The translations under genes and the position numbers were made by a program. From contig JAKJHU010000823.1 in the NCBI GenBank assembly GCA_022316685.1, forward strand, positions 1 to 64,000: 64,000 nucleotides of DNA, in the 5' to 3' direction. Positions 25,715 through 37,585 of the stretch are shown piece by piece. Position 1 is the stretch's first letter, and every line of letters begins with the position of its first letter. Below the pieces are notes generated by a model. It worked only from the letters and a program-made list of their open reading frames with translations, did not search any database and was not told where the DNA came from. The DNA comes from Progne subis subis. Its lineage: Eukaryota; Chordata; Aves; Passeriformes; Hirundinidae.

Positions 25715-26030
25715 AGGAGGTCAGGGCTGGAGCCCCCTCTGCTCTGGAGCCAGGCTGGGAGAGCTGGGAATGTCCAACCTGGAGAAGGGAAGGATCCAGG
25801 GAAACCTTGGAGCTCCTTCCAATGCCTAAAGGGGATCCGGGAGAAGGATTTGGGACAAGGGATGGAGGCACAGGACACAGGGAATGGCCTCCCAGTTGAA
25901 AAGTGGAAATTTAGGTGGGATATTGGGATGGAATTCTTGGCTGTGAGGGCGGTGAGGGGCTGGGATGGAATTCCCAGAGGAGCCGTAGCTGCCCCTGGAT
26001 CCTGAAAGTCCCCAAGGCCGGGATGCGCAG
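25715..26030 (+). mobile_element. CR1 LINE internal fragment
   Basis: Starts at GAGCCCCCTCTGCTCTGGAG and stops at GAAAGTCCCCAAGGCCGGG, so it lacks the terminal tail. Confidence 0.85.
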
Positions 26031-26675
26031 GACCTGGAGCGCAGATGGGATCAGTGGGATCATTTATTCCCGCGATCCCAAGGCTGATCCCATGATCTTT
26101 CCCTACATGGAGAACACGCGGAATCCTCGGCGTTCCAACTTCCAGGAACCGATTCCTGGGGCTTTTTTCCCTCTCCTCGTTAATGGGATCATGTTCGTTA
26201 GTGCCACACTAATGACCTGTTAAGGGATCCCGATGTGTCCAACAGCTCTTCCCATTCCCACGTATTCCTGGATAATTTAACCATGTCCGGACACAGCCCT
26301 GCTCCAGAGGACAAGATGGCCTCCAACATTCCCTTCCCACCTCAGCAACTCCTTGGTTCCATGGGATTCCGTGCTTTCCACCGATTCCTACAGCCCTGGA
26401 TGCTCCCAGGGAGCTTTTCCCCACGGGAATGCGAAGCCAAGTCATTCCCAAACGCTTCCAAGAAATCCCAAGGCCACCCCATCACTGGTGTTCCCCCGTT
26501 TTTGCCACATCCAGCCTCCTCTGCCCTAAACCTGGATAAGGTTGGAGATTGGCTGGAATTTCCTCACAGAGAGCGGGATTAGACCCTGGAATGGGAATGG
26601 CCGTCCCTGGAGGCGTTTGTGGAAGGACCCTGGAATGGGAATCGCCATCCCTGGGGGTGGGAATCGGTGCCACGG
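26031..26675. other. Mostly non-repetitive sequence
   Basis: A short duplicated phrase (CCCTGGAATGGGAATSGCC) occurs at about 26583 and 26629. No gene recognised. Confidence 0.35.
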
Positions 26676-26752
26676 TGGGGTTGGGTCACAGGTTGGACTC
26701 GATGATCCTGGAAGTCTTTTTCCACCTCACTGATTCCACAATTCCATAAATA
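26676..26752 (+). mobile_element. CR1 LINE 3' tail, another subfamily
   Basis: CAGGTTGGACTCGATGATCC and CCACCTCACTGATTCCACAA match a CR1 end that differs from the dominant type here. Confidence 0.7.
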
Positions 26753-26785
26753 AACTCAAGTCCAAGTGGTCCAAGGCTCCGAACA

Positions 26786-27650
26786 TGAAACCTGAGGGTT
26801 TGATCCTGAAACCTGGAGTTTTGACCCTAAACCTGAGGTTTTGATCCTGAATCTGAAACTTTTACCCCAAACCTGAGGGTTTGATCCTGAAACCTGGAGT
26901 TTTGACCCTAAACCTGAGGTTCTGATCCTAAATCTGAAGTTTTTACCCGAAACCTGAGGTTTTGATCCTGAAACCTGGAGTTTTGACCCGAAACCTGAGG
27001 TTCTGATCCTGAATCTGAAGTTTTGACCCCAAACCTGAGGTTTTGATCCTAAATCTGAAGTTTTTGCCCCAAACCTGAGGTTTTGATCCTGAAACCTGGA
27101 GTTTTGACCCCAAACCTGAGGGTTTGATCCTGAAACCTGGAGTTTTGACCCTAAACCTGAGGTTTTGATCCTAAATCTGAAGTTTTTGCCCCAAACCTGA
27201 GGTTTTGATCCTGAAACCTGGAGTTTTGACCCCAAACCTGAGGGTTTGATCCTGAAACCTGGAGTTTTGACCCGAAACCTGAGGTTCTGATCCTAAATCT
27301 GAAGTTTTGACCCCAAACCTGAGGGTTTGATCCTGAAACCTGGAGTTTTGACCCCAAACCTGAGGTTTTGATCCTAAATCTGAAGTTTTTACCCCAAACC
27401 TGAGGTTCTGATCCTGAAACCTGGAGTTTTGACCCCAAACCTGAGGGTTTGATCCTGAAACCTGGAGTTTTGACCCTAAACCTGAGGTTCTGATCTTAAA
27501 TCTGAAGTTTTTACCCCAAACCTGAGGTTTTGATCCTGAAACCTGGAGTTTTGACCCTAAACCAGAGGTTTTGATCCTAAATCTGAAGTTTTGACCCCAA
27601 ACCTGAGGTTTTGATCCCGAACTCAAGGTTTTCCTCCTGAAATCTTAGGA
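26786..27650. repeat. Second array of the 20-bp family, about 865 bp
   Basis: Monomers such as CTGAGGTTTTGATCCTGAAA, CTGGAGTTTTGACCCYAAAC and CTGAAGTTTTKACCCCAAAC alternate in a roughly 41- to 60-bp higher-order pattern. It is more homogeneous than the array at 21138, suggesting more recent expansion. Confidence 0.95.
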
Positions 27651-28082
27651 TATCAAGGAGATGTCGGAGCCAAATTTGGATCTAGGACGGGAAGCAGGAA
27701 GCAGAGGGAGGACACAGCAGGGACATCTCCTGCCCCCGTCCCTTTCCATGGCTCCCACTGGCTCCGTAGACACTGCAGGAGGAAAATCTGGGATAATCCC
27801 TGAGATCCCTAAAGAAAACAAGGAGCAGCTTCCAGGGAAATGAGTATTTCCTAAAAAAACCCCCCAAAACCGGGATCTCGGGTGCCACGAGCGACAAACT
27901 CCTCTCTTATTCCGACCTTTCGGAGAGCGCAGGATTTGGGAATTCCCTGGATTGGCTTCACGGTGAAAAGAGAAATCCCACAGCTTTCCCTAGGAAAGGA
28001 TTTCTTCCCTTTTAGAAATTGCTAATGGAATGTTCAGGAAAAAAAAAAGAAAAAAGAATTTTATTCCCAGTCCCGCATAGAG
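27651..28082. other. Non-repetitive sequence
   Basis: Nothing recognised. Confidence 0.4.
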
Positions 28083-28275
28083 AAGAATTCCTTCCCAATA
28101 TTCCAAATATCCCTCTCCTCTGCCAGTGGGAAGCCATTCCCACTGTCCTGTCCCTCCATCCCTTGTCCCAAATTCCCTCTCCAGATCTCCTGGAACCCCT
28201 TTAAGCACTGGAAGGGACTCTGAGGTCTCCCTGGTTCCTTCCCTTCTCCAGGATGGACATTCCCACCTTTTCCCA
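28083..28275 (-). mobile_element. CR1 LINE internal fragment
   Basis: AATTCCTTCCCAATATTCC to GATGGACATTCCCACC; no tail. Confidence 0.82.
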
Positions 28276-28604
28276 GCCTGTTTTCCTCTCCTTTATTTAC
28301 ATTTTCCAACCACCCAACACATTTTTTTCCCCCCCAGGTTGCTGGGACAATCACCTGGATCTTTCCGTTTGTCCTTTCTATTGGCGTAAAAACCATCTTT
28401 TATTCGGATTTCTCGGTTTCTTTAATTTCCCAGACTCTGGCCCGAAGAGCTTTTCCTACAGTTGCCCCATTCTCATAAAACCTTGGATCTTTTCAGGTCC
28501 CAGCTCGGCCCAATCTGCCATTTAATTGCTGTAAATTTCCCGACTTTTTAAAAAATCCGCTCAAAACCGCACCCTCAGTCCCCGTTTTCCAAGTGTCCCA
28601 CCCA
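28276..28604. other. Non-repetitive sequence
   Basis: Nothing recognised. Confidence 0.4.
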
Positions 28605-28685
28605 AATTCTCCCCTTTCCCGGTGGAAAGCCATTCCCTGTGTCCCTCCATCCTTTGTCCCAAGTCCCTCTCCGGCTCTCCCAGCT
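28605..28685 (-). mobile_element. Small CR1 LINE piece
   Basis: GGAAAGCCATTCCCTGTGTC to AAGTCCCTCTCCGGCTCTCC. Confidence 0.72.
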
Positions 28686-30114
28686 ACAAATCATCCCAAA
28701 TCTGCCGTTCCAACGAAACCAACAACAATTCCCGGGGGGGTGAAACCACGGATTTCAATCCCTTCGGCAAACGCAGCTCCCGCAGAAAGTCGCGCCCAGA
28801 TCCCGAAATTGGATTTGTTTGTGGTTTTTTTTGTTTGTTTTTCCCTTTGTTTGTTTGTTTTTGAAGGAGGAGCGTGGGGGATCCCTTCCCTTCCCGAGTC
28901 TCCGTGGTCCCTTTCCGTCTCCCAGGCTCGGCTCATCCGGCAGCTCCTGATCTCCCACTGGGAATCCGGGGCGGAGGCAGCATTTTTCTGGCTCCTCAAC
29001 CTCCCCCGTGGGGCTAATTAATATTCCTTAAGCACCACACCCCTAATTACAATAGACAAAAAAGCGCTTTGGTCTCCCAAGTTCTCTCGACTCCGGATTT
29101 TTTTACATTCCCGCGGAACGCCCATCGACTCCGCGTTTTTAATTACGGCGTCAAAACCCCTCTTGATTAGAGCACAAAAGAAAAAAAAAAAAAGAAAAGA
29201 AAAGCTGTCGACTCTCAAATTAAGGGCACCAAAAAAAAAAAAAAAAAAAAAAAAAAGCGCCCCCAGCTCATTCCCGATCCCAACTCGCCAGGAAAACATT
29301 CCCTATCCCGAGCGGCGCATTCCAGACGGTGACACACGCCACGGAAGAGCTCAGAGACGGGATGGGAGCCTCCCCTCATTAGCATAAATTAGGAGAGAGC
29401 AGATTTAGCAATGAGAGGACTCGGGGCAGCTCCTCTGGGGCGTTGGGAGCTTTGTAGCCTTTTCCGGAGGATCCCGTTTGCCTCTGGGACGATTCCGTAC
29501 GGATCGCGGCCCTCGACCGCATCCGCCGGGATGGGAACAGAGCCTTCAGTGTTTCCCCGAGCCCTTTTCCATCCTCACTCTGCATGGAAAAGGGCTTGGA
29601 TAAAGCTGCCCCCCAGCCAGGGAGTGTTTTGCTCCCGATAATCCTTAACCATTCCCAAAATCCGCCGGTCCTGGGTGAATTTGGGAGCCGACCGCGGGAG
29701 CGCGAGGGTTTAGCGGGAAGCGTTAAACATGAAGGAATATTTGACGTTCTCCTGCCTCGCTTTAAAGCGCAAATTCCCCTGATCCGTGATCCTGACCAAA
29801 ACATCGGGGGGGAAAAACAAAACCCACGGGAAACGGATAATCAGCTCCAAAAACAGCAGGAAAATTGTGCTCCGCGGGAATTTCAGGATGGAGGCGAAGC
29901 TCGGAGCAGGAGTCCCCGCTGTCAAAACTGCTCCACCTGCCCAGGAAAAGGGACTCGGGAATGTCTCCTCCTTCCGCCATTCCCGCTCTCCCTGAGGCTG
30001 ATTCCAGCTTCAGAGAGGGAAGTTTGGGAATCACAGCCCCACTGCAGGGTGGCACCGAGGAGCTTTTGGGGGAGCGCGAAAGCCGGGGGAGACGGGTTCG
30101 AGTGGGAAATTAGA
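28686..30114. other. Non-repetitive sequence with A-rich tracts
   Basis: A-rich stretches lie at about 29177-29202 and 29231-29256. CCTCATTAGCATAAATTAGG (29373-29392) contains a homeodomain/octamer-like AT core. No exon recognised. Confidence 0.35.
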
Positions 30115-30320
30115 GAGGAAATTCTCCCCTGGGAGAGTGGGAAGGCCCTGGCATGGGATTCCCAGGGAATCCATCCCTGGAAGTGTCCAAGGCCAGTTTG
30201 GATGAGGCTTGGAGCAACCTGGGATTTTGGAAGTGGCAAGGAGGGGGTGGAATTTCATGAGCTTCAGACCCCCTTCCAAGCCGAACCACACAACGATTCC
30301 ACGATTCCACCTTTCCTCAC
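30115..30320 (+). mobile_element. CR1 LINE 3' fragment
   Basis: GAGGAAATTCTCCCCTGGGA to CCAAGCCGAACCACACAACG, ending in two tail repeats (ACGATTCC). Confidence 0.82.
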
Positions 30321-31689
30321 CCAAACCTCCTCCTCCCGAAGCGCCACCGGGCCCAGGGAAGCGGGAGAAAAATCCCATCCGCCAGAAAAATAACACAACC
30401 GCGCCAAACCCGCTCCCGGCGCCGCCGATCCCGATCCCACCTCCTTCCACGGAGAGATCCCATCATTCCTTCATCTGCCATCTCCCACCATCCCTCCGGG
30501 GGCTCCTGGGGGACGCTCCGGGGCCGCCTTCTCCCTTCTCCCTCCGCTCTCCGTCGCATCCACCCCCAAGGGTCTAATTTGGGGGGTGATTCCCGAATCC
30601 GAGAGCGAGCCTCCGCACGCCGTTCCCGAGGAGAAGGAGTCTCCAGAGGGCCTGGCAGAGAGCCCTCCCCTCCGGAGCCGTGTGGGTGACGGCGCTGCCC
30701 TCCCCGATCCGGCCTCCCCCGGGATTTGGCAACAGAAAGGAACCACAGAGGAGTTTTTCTCCGGCTTTTTTCCAGAAGAGTTTAATTAGTTGGGAGACCG
30801 GGAAACAAGGGGGTGATTTTATTTTATTTATTTTTTTTTTTAATTTTTTTGGTGGCGTTATTTGGGGTTTTCTCTTTTTGTTCCCCCCCTTTTTTTCAAT
30901 TTCTCGTTTTTCTACTTCAGGGCTGCTCCCAGAACTTGAATGGAGGACGCCATGAGTTATTCCCTAATTCTGATGTTTCAGACAAGACCGGCCTCAGATC
31001 CGTCTTTTTTCAGGGGGAAAAAAAAAAAATAAAGGGGCAAAAAAAACCAAAAAAGAAAAAAAAAAGAAAAAAAAAAAAAAAGAAGGGAATTTTGACCTGG
31101 CTGCGCTTGAGTTCTGAACTTGCAGCTGCAGCAGATGGCTCGGGAAGGCTCCAAAAATTTTTAAAAAATACAGGAAAAGAAGATTTGACACGAGTAGAGG
31201 TTCCCCTGCCAAACCACGCGAGGCGAACACCGCGCAAAGTAAAAAATCCCGTTTTTCCCCAGGAAAAAGCAGTTTGGAAAAGACCTGGAGAGCCCCCAGA
31301 GCCGTGGAGAAATCAAAATGAAATCTGGGATTCGAATCCTAAATATTTAATAGCTCGGGCAAGGAGTCCAGAAGTGACACCGTGTAATCCATTTTTAATG
31401 CTCCATATTCTTCTTCCCGATGTCTCTTTCCGCCTAAAAATTTTTTTGGAGCGACAATTTATCTAGAGTGGTTTAATACGAAATTAAAATTACGGCAGCG
31501 GAGGGATTGGGAGTTTAAGGATTCTCTCAGATGGAAGGAGCCGTGGCATAAATGAATTATTTCCTGAAAGAGGCTTTTTTGAAATTCCTTCCAGGCAGAG
31601 AAATTCCAGGGAGTCTGGATTCGACACGAGATTTATGGATTTATGCTAAAAAAAAAGGGGAAGAATCCAAGGAGATAGAAGGAAAATGT
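30321..31689. other. GC-rich patch followed by T-rich and A-rich tracts
   Basis: 30330-30760 is GC-rich with scattered CpG and could be a weak CpG island. T-rich 30822-30900 is followed by A-rich 31016-31085, which could pair as an inverted structure. No gene recognised. Confidence 0.35.
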
Positions 31690-31893
31690 GTTTGATGAGG
31701 GTGGGGAGGTCCTGGAATGGTATTCCAAGAAAAGTTGTGGCTGCCCCATCCCTGGAAGTGTCCAAGGCCAGGTTGGATGGAGCTTGGAGCACCCTGGGAT
31801 AGTGGAAGGTGTCTCTGCCCATGGAAAAAGTTGGAAGTGGATGGGCTAGAAGGTCCATTCCCACCCAAACCATTCCATGATTATCCTTCCATA
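31690..31893 (+). mobile_element. CR1 LINE 3' fragment, left half of a convergent pair
   Basis: GTTTGATGAGGGTGGGGAGG to CACCCAAACCATTCCATGAT. It faces an opposite copy starting about 65 bp further on. Confidence 0.88.
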
Positions 31894-31957
31894 ATTCCAG
31901 CGGGTACCTCCAGAAAGAGTTTATTAATCCGTTCTCCCAAGCCTTAAGTTTGGTCAC

Positions 31958-32325
31958 AGGACCAGGGAATGGTTTGGGTGGGAAGGGACCTTCAAGATCC
32001 TCTTGTTCCCAAAGCCAAGGACATCCTCTCCTATCCCAGGCTGCTCCAAGCCCTGTCCAACCTGGCCTTGGAGACTTCCGGGGATGGAACAGCCACAGCT
32101 TCTCTGGGAATTCCATCCCAGGGCCTCACCACCCTCACAGAGTGGAATTCCTTCCCAATATCGCACTCAAATCTCCCCTTTCCCAGTGGGAAGCCATTCC
32201 CTGTGTCCTGTCCCTCCATCCCATATCCCAACTCCCTCTCCAGCTCTCCTGGAGCCCCTTTAGGCTCTGAGGTCTCCCTGGATTTTTCCCTTCTCCAGGT
32301 CGGACATTCCCAACCTCATCTGACA
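31958..32325 (-). mobile_element. CR1 LINE 3' fragment, right half of a convergent pair
   Basis: ACCAGGGAATGGTTTGGGTG to GGTCGGACATTCCCAACC. Its first 200 bp are complementary to the copy ending at 31893. Confidence 0.88.
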
Positions 32326-33299
32326 GTGGTGGTGACACCGCACTGATATTTCACATCCCAGAGATTCCATGTCCGGACATTCCGTCCTTGCTGCATTTCT
32401 GGCAAAATAAATCCCCCAATCCAAGAGCGGCAGCTCAGCCATTCCAGCTTTTCCTCCAGGAAAAGCTTGTGGTGGTGTTTTCCACAGCTTAAAATGCCTG
32501 GAGGGATCTCTGTCCCATTTTATGGAGCCACAATTCCCCACTCTCTCCTTTCGGGCCGTGTCCCAATCCTGCAGCTTTTCCCCCGGGGAAAAACCTGGGA
32601 ACGCGTCACTTGTTTTCCTGGATTTCATCGATATTTGTTTTAATCTGGCCCTGATTAATTGGGATTATTTCACTATCTCTGAAATTCCAGTCTCGGAGCA
32701 ACACTTGCAACCACTTTCGTGCTTCCAGTTGTCTCCAACTCCTCAAAAAAAGAAACAACTTGGAAAAAGTCACTCCGAATAATGTCTCCGCTTCCCAAAC
32801 CATCCCGCCGGGAAAAGCCTGACCTACTTGGCAGGAGCGTGGAAAAGCCTGCGCTCTTCTCTTTATTTATTTTATTTTTAAATTTTTTTAAAAAAAACTT
32901 TTTACTTCTTTTTAGTGATTTAAGAGAATCCAAACAGGAGGCACTGGCGAGGCGGGAATTCCGTGAAGCCGGACCACCAGAGCGTTTGGAAGCCCCTTGT
33001 CCGTGCTCTTCCCTGTGTTCCACATTCCCTCCACCGGTTTTGCCAAAATTGGGAATTTTACACCGGGTTTTGACAGTTCCCAAACTGAGGTTTGGGGATG
33101 AGGAGAAGAATCCTGAGGAAAGGGCAACCAGCGGGAAAATTAGGATGGAAATTTATGAGGAAACACAAAAAATAGGTGGGAAAAAAATAAATAAAAGGAA
33201 AGGGGAAGAAAAATGCCTGGATTTTGTTCCTTTTCGGTCCTTCCTAAGAGGAAGCAGGAGGAAAAAGACTGGGATAGGATGGCGTGGAATGGAACGGGA
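32326..33299. other. Non-repetitive sequence
   Basis: An AT-rich run lies at 32860-32920; no exon recognised. Confidence 0.4.
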
Positions 33300-33645
33300 T
33301 TCCTTCTCATCCTGGAGAAATCAAGGATCCTGGAGAGCCCAGAGCCTCTTCCCAGTGCCTGGAAGGGGTTCCAGGAGAGCTGGAGAGGGACTTGGGATGA
33401 GGGATGGAGGGACAGGACACAGGGAATGGCTTCCCACTGCCAGAGGGCAGGGATGGATGGGAAATTGGGAAAGAATTCTTCCCTTTGAGGTGCTGGAGTG
33501 AAATTCCCAGAAAATCTGTGGCTGCCCCTGGATCCCTGGAAGTGTCCAAGGCCAGGTTGGAGTAACCTGGGCTAGTGGAAAGTTGGGGGTTGGAATTCCA
33601 TGATCCTTTACGTCCCTTCCGACCCGAATTCCATGATTCCACGTT
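33300..33645 (+). mobile_element. CR1 LINE 3' fragment
   Basis: CATCCTGGAGAAATCAAGGA to CCGACCCGAATTCCATGATT. Confidence 0.88.
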
Positions 33646-34384
33646 CCTACCGCAATCCCTCTCTTCGCCCACACGGAAAGGGGGGGTGGCAATGACATAA
33701 CCTCATCCCAGTTATCCATAAAAATGAGATGAGGGACGCTCATTAATCCCATAAAACTCTAATACCGAGCCACAGCTTTGGGCACACAAATAGGTCACGG
33801 AAACGATGCGGCACCTCGTAATTCCCAGTGGGAACCGAGGGGGTGGGATAAACAGGGATCTGCTCTTTTCCCCTGGAAAATTCGGCTCCTTGAACTCAAA
33901 TCCGTCCTGAGAAGCCGAATTCCTCCGGGAAATCAATCCTGCAGCCCTCAGGAGCAAAAAAAAAAAAAAAAAAAAAACCAAAAAAAAACAACAGGGAGAG
34001 ATTTGGATCCTGTAGATGGAGAGTTGGGATAAAAGGCCCGGAAATTGCCGAGTGCTGATCCTGCTTCTTCTCCCGGAGAGCGGAATCTTTTTTGGCGTCT
34101 TGAGCTTCCGGGGTGAAGGACGATCCTTCAGGATGAATAACTCGAAATAACGACAGAAGACGGCAAATTTAGCAGGGTTTTGTCAGACTCCAAGTCAGCG
34201 GTCTGCAGCTAATTACAGGGAATATCAGGGAATTCGGGATCTGTCAGCTGGATTGAAGATGGGAGGATGTCGCTTGGGAAAACGTCTCGATTAAACTCCG
34301 CAAGAATCCTGAAAAAATCCCTCAAAAACCCCACAAAAAGAACGGGATCTTCGTGGGGTTTTGGGATTCTGGGCCAGGGTTTTT
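33646..34384. other. Non-repetitive sequence
   Basis: An A run lies at 33956-33977. TTATCCATAAAAATGAGATG and TCATTAATCCCATAAAACTC near 33713-33760 are AT-rich and might be conserved non-coding sequence; untested. Confidence 0.35.
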
Positions 34385-34822
34385 GTTCTGGCCTTGGACG
34401 CTTCTGGAAATGGGGCAGCCACGGATTCTCTGGGAATTTTGTTCCAATGGAATTCCCACCCTCACAGGGAGGAATTCCTTCCCAGTATCCCATCTATCCC
34501 TGCCCTCTGGCAGTGGGAAGCCATTCCCTGTGTCCTGTCCCTCCATCCCTTATCCCAAGTCCCTCTCCAGCTCTCCTGGAGCCCCTTCAGGCACTGGAAT
34601 AAGCTCCAAGGTCTCCCTGGATCCTTCCCTTCTCCAGGCTGGACATTCCCAGCTCTCCCAGCCTGGCTCCAGCCCTTGGAGCAACTCCTCTGGAATTGCT
34701 CCAACATCTCCGCATCCTCCTGCTGTTGGACCCCTGAGCTGGATGCAGAATTCCAGGTGGGATTTCACCGGAATGGGACAGAGGGGCAGAATTCCCCCCC
34801 TTTCCTGCTCACGTCGCGGGAT
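34385..34822 (-). mobile_element. CR1 LINE 3' fragment missing its tail
   Basis: Enters at TTCTGGCCTTGGACGCTTCT and runs to CAGAGGGGCAGAATTCCCCC. Confidence 0.86.
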
Positions 34823-35654
34823 CCAAACATTTTACTGGATGACAGCAGAGACCAGCTTGACTTTCACCTGCCCAGGACTGGATCAAACTCCAGGAATCTA
34901 AAAGCTTGGAATTGCAGCAGCACGGCGAGAGCGGGAACGGCGACAAATCAAAGCCCGGAGTCGAATTTCCATCAACACCCAACGCCTCAGAGTTCAGGGT
35001 CATGGTGTCAACCCACTTAAGCGTGGCCTAAAATAGTTAAGCAAGAGCTGAGTCTGCACCTGAATCCTCCTGACCTTCATCCCATCCCATTAATTTCATC
35101 CCATCCCACCCCATCCATTAATTTGGATCGCTCCCAGCGTTTCATACTTGATCGCCGGGGAAGATAATTTGCTGTGCCAGCCCTGCTATCAAACCCCAGG
35201 CACCGAGCGCGGATTTGGGGCAGGGAGATCCCAAAAACTCCCCAGGGACAGCAGCTCCCAGTGAGGAATGTGCAGTTTCTTCCCAGAGAAGCCCACCAGA
35301 AACCACGGATTAATAGGAAAAACAACAAAACCAGGGAGGGGAAAACAGGAGAACTTTTTGATGTGAGCGACGCACGGAATGCAGAGATTCCTCCACTTGG
35401 CAAACCTCAGCTGGAGGAACGAGTTTTCCCAGTCCAACTCAGACTTGGTGGATCAAGGAAAAGGTTGGAATTGCTTCCAAAACACATCTGTAATGATTTT
35501 AATGAAGGCAATAAAAATTCTGTTCGCAGATCCAATATGTTTTTTGGAGATGAGGATTTTTCCTTAAAAGCCTGGAAATATTTTCTGGAAACCAAGCCTG
35601 TGAGTTTTCCTGATAAATAAATTTCCTGATAAATCCTCCCAGTGATGAAACGGG
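34823..35654. other. Non-repetitive sequence
   Basis: A short CATCCCATCC patch at 35079-35112 resembles the GGGAT arrays on the other strand. Confidence 0.4.
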
Positions 35655-35785
35655 ATCAAAGAGAGCTGGAGAGGGAATTCACCTTGGAAAAGTGATAGGA
35701 CACAGGGAATGGCTTCCTATCACAAGAGGGTGGGTTCAGGTGGGATATTGGGAAGGAATTCCTCCTTGGGAGGGTGGTAGATGCC
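35655..35785 (+). mobile_element. CR1 LINE internal fragment
   Basis: AGAGAGCTGGAGAGGGAATT to CCTTGGGAGGGTGGTAG; neither end of the element is present. Confidence 0.8.
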
Positions 35786-35851
35786 TAAATCCACACCCCT
35801 AAAGGGAATTTTCTCCTGGAACCACTTCACGCCCTGTTGGAACTCAACTGC

Positions 35852-35882
<31 letters not shown>

Positions 35883-36282
35883 GTAATATCCCATAATATT
35901 TACAGAGCAGAACTGGAACTGGGAGAGGTCAGAAAGTGCTCGGCCACCCAAGGGGAGATGATTTTTCCTCATTTCCGTGACGTTACTTCAGGCCCTGGTG
36001 GAAGTTCCGAGGGAAAACTGCATCCGAGGATGGCATCGCCCCCGAGGAAAACGAGCTTTTTATCAACACCCACGATAGCGTCAGCGAGTGGATCTTGAGT
36101 TTTTTTTATTATGCGAAAAATGCATCACTCCCCGATTCCACAGGGGCTGTGCTCTCCGCTGGCGGGCTTTTATCCCTTTCCAGAATTTTATTTCCAGTTG
36201 AGCACTGGGAATTAAGCACATGCCGTGGGGATGAGTGGGAAGAGGCGCAAGGATAAAGAAATGGAAGAAATCAGGTTTTGGA
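35786..36282. other. Non-repetitive sequence with a poly-A run
   Basis: The A run lies at 35857-35882. Confidence 0.4.
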
Positions 36283-36448
36283 GGAGCCCAGAGGAGCTGT
36301 GGCTGTGCCATCCCTGGAAGTGTCCAAGGCCGGGCTGGATGGGGGTTTGGAGCAGCCTGGGATAGGTGAAGGTGTCCCTGCCCCTGGAATGGGAGTGGGA
36401 TGAGATGGTATTGAAGATCTCTTTCCAAGCCAAACCATTCCATGGTTT
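36283..36448 (+). mobile_element. CR1 LINE 3' fragment
   Basis: AGCTGTGGCTGTGCCATCCC to CAAGCCAAACCATTCCATGG. Confidence 0.85.
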
Positions 36449-37171
36449 TCCCCCCTGGATTTCTACATCCTAAAGGAAGCCCTGCTTTCCTTGGATGATT
36501 TAAATAGGGGGGGAAAAACAGCACCAGCCACACTCCCGGCCCGCTTCCCTCCTGGTTCTGTTTCCCGGTATTATTTAACCGCATCTCCTGCAGAATAACT
36601 ACAAATGCCAAATTTAGAGGTGAGACAATCGCCCTCCCAATTAAAAAAATCCCAGAAGCAACTCAGACCCTCGGCCAGAGGAGGAAGCAGGAGATTTCCC
36701 AAAGACAGGAGTTTTCCTTGGCCAAACTGGGGGCTCATGGCTTCAAAGAGAGAGGCTGACAACTGGAAAAGCAGGAAAATCTCCTCGATGGAGCTTCCAA
36801 CCACAAGCTGTGGCGTCCCCTGGGCCCTGATGCTATCAGGGCTTCTAATATCCACGGGAGGGTCGTGTTATCCCGGTTTAATTCCCTGGCTTTGGTCTGG
36901 CCGGGCAATTACAGGAATTTTGCAAACACTTAATCCTTAAATGAACTCGACTCCGGGTTTAGCTTCCCGCAGAGCCCGGCGGGCGCCTCTCAAAGAGGTG
37001 ATCCATGGAGGAGCCGGTTGGATCCCATCGGGCTTGGGATGCAGCCAAGCACTCCAGGAAAAATAAACAACCTGATGCCATCGGGCTCAACGCAATCCAA
37101 AGGCCGGGAGAATGAATGGAAGCGTTGGGGTGAAACCTCACCCCCCCCGTTGCAGGCGGTGATTATCCAAA
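36449..37171. other. Non-repetitive sequence
   Basis: No gene recognised. Confidence 0.4.
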
Positions 37172-37585
37172 GCTGCCAGACAGGATCCAGGTCCTGCTAC
37201 CAGCCTTCTTGAAGACAGAGGGAGGGATAAAACAGCCCCATCCCATTTCAAAGAGGTTTAGGAATTCTGAGGACAGAAATGCAGCCATTTCCGCTAGGCC
37301 GCGGCCTTGTTTGGGATGTGATAAATCTCTGGAAAAAAAGAAAAAACCCGGCTTTGATAAGAATCAGTGCTCCAGACAGCATCCATGTCCTGCTTCCCAA
37401 AGAGGAAGGGAGGGATAAAACAACTCCATCCCATTTTGAAGAGGTTTAGGAATTCTGAGGACACAAACGCGGCCACTTCCGCTAGGCCGCGGCCTTGTTT
37501 GGGATGTGATAAATCCCTGGAAAGAAAGAAAAAACCCGGCTTTGGCTGGGAACTAATCTGTTTTGATAAGAATCAGCGTGGGAAC
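37172..37585. repeat. Tandem duplication of a unit of about 200 bp
   Basis: Copy 1 (about 37172-37369) and copy 2 (about 37370-37585) share GAGGGAGGGATAAAACARC, GAGGTTTAGGAATTCTGAGG, TTCCGCTAGGCCGCGGCCTT and TTTGATAAGAATCAG. Copy 2 has a short insertion (GGCTGGGAACTAATCTG) before the last motif. This is not CR1. Confidence 0.9.

Noticed and set aside
21138..27650. CRISPR-like regular repeats
   Set aside because: The repeats are head-to-tail with no unique spacers, in a vertebrate genome; they are minisatellites.
30330..30760. CpG-island promoter with a first exon
   Set aside because: The GC content is suggestive, but no convincing initiation codon context, splice donor or conserved peptide was found, so it is kept only as a GC-rich patch.
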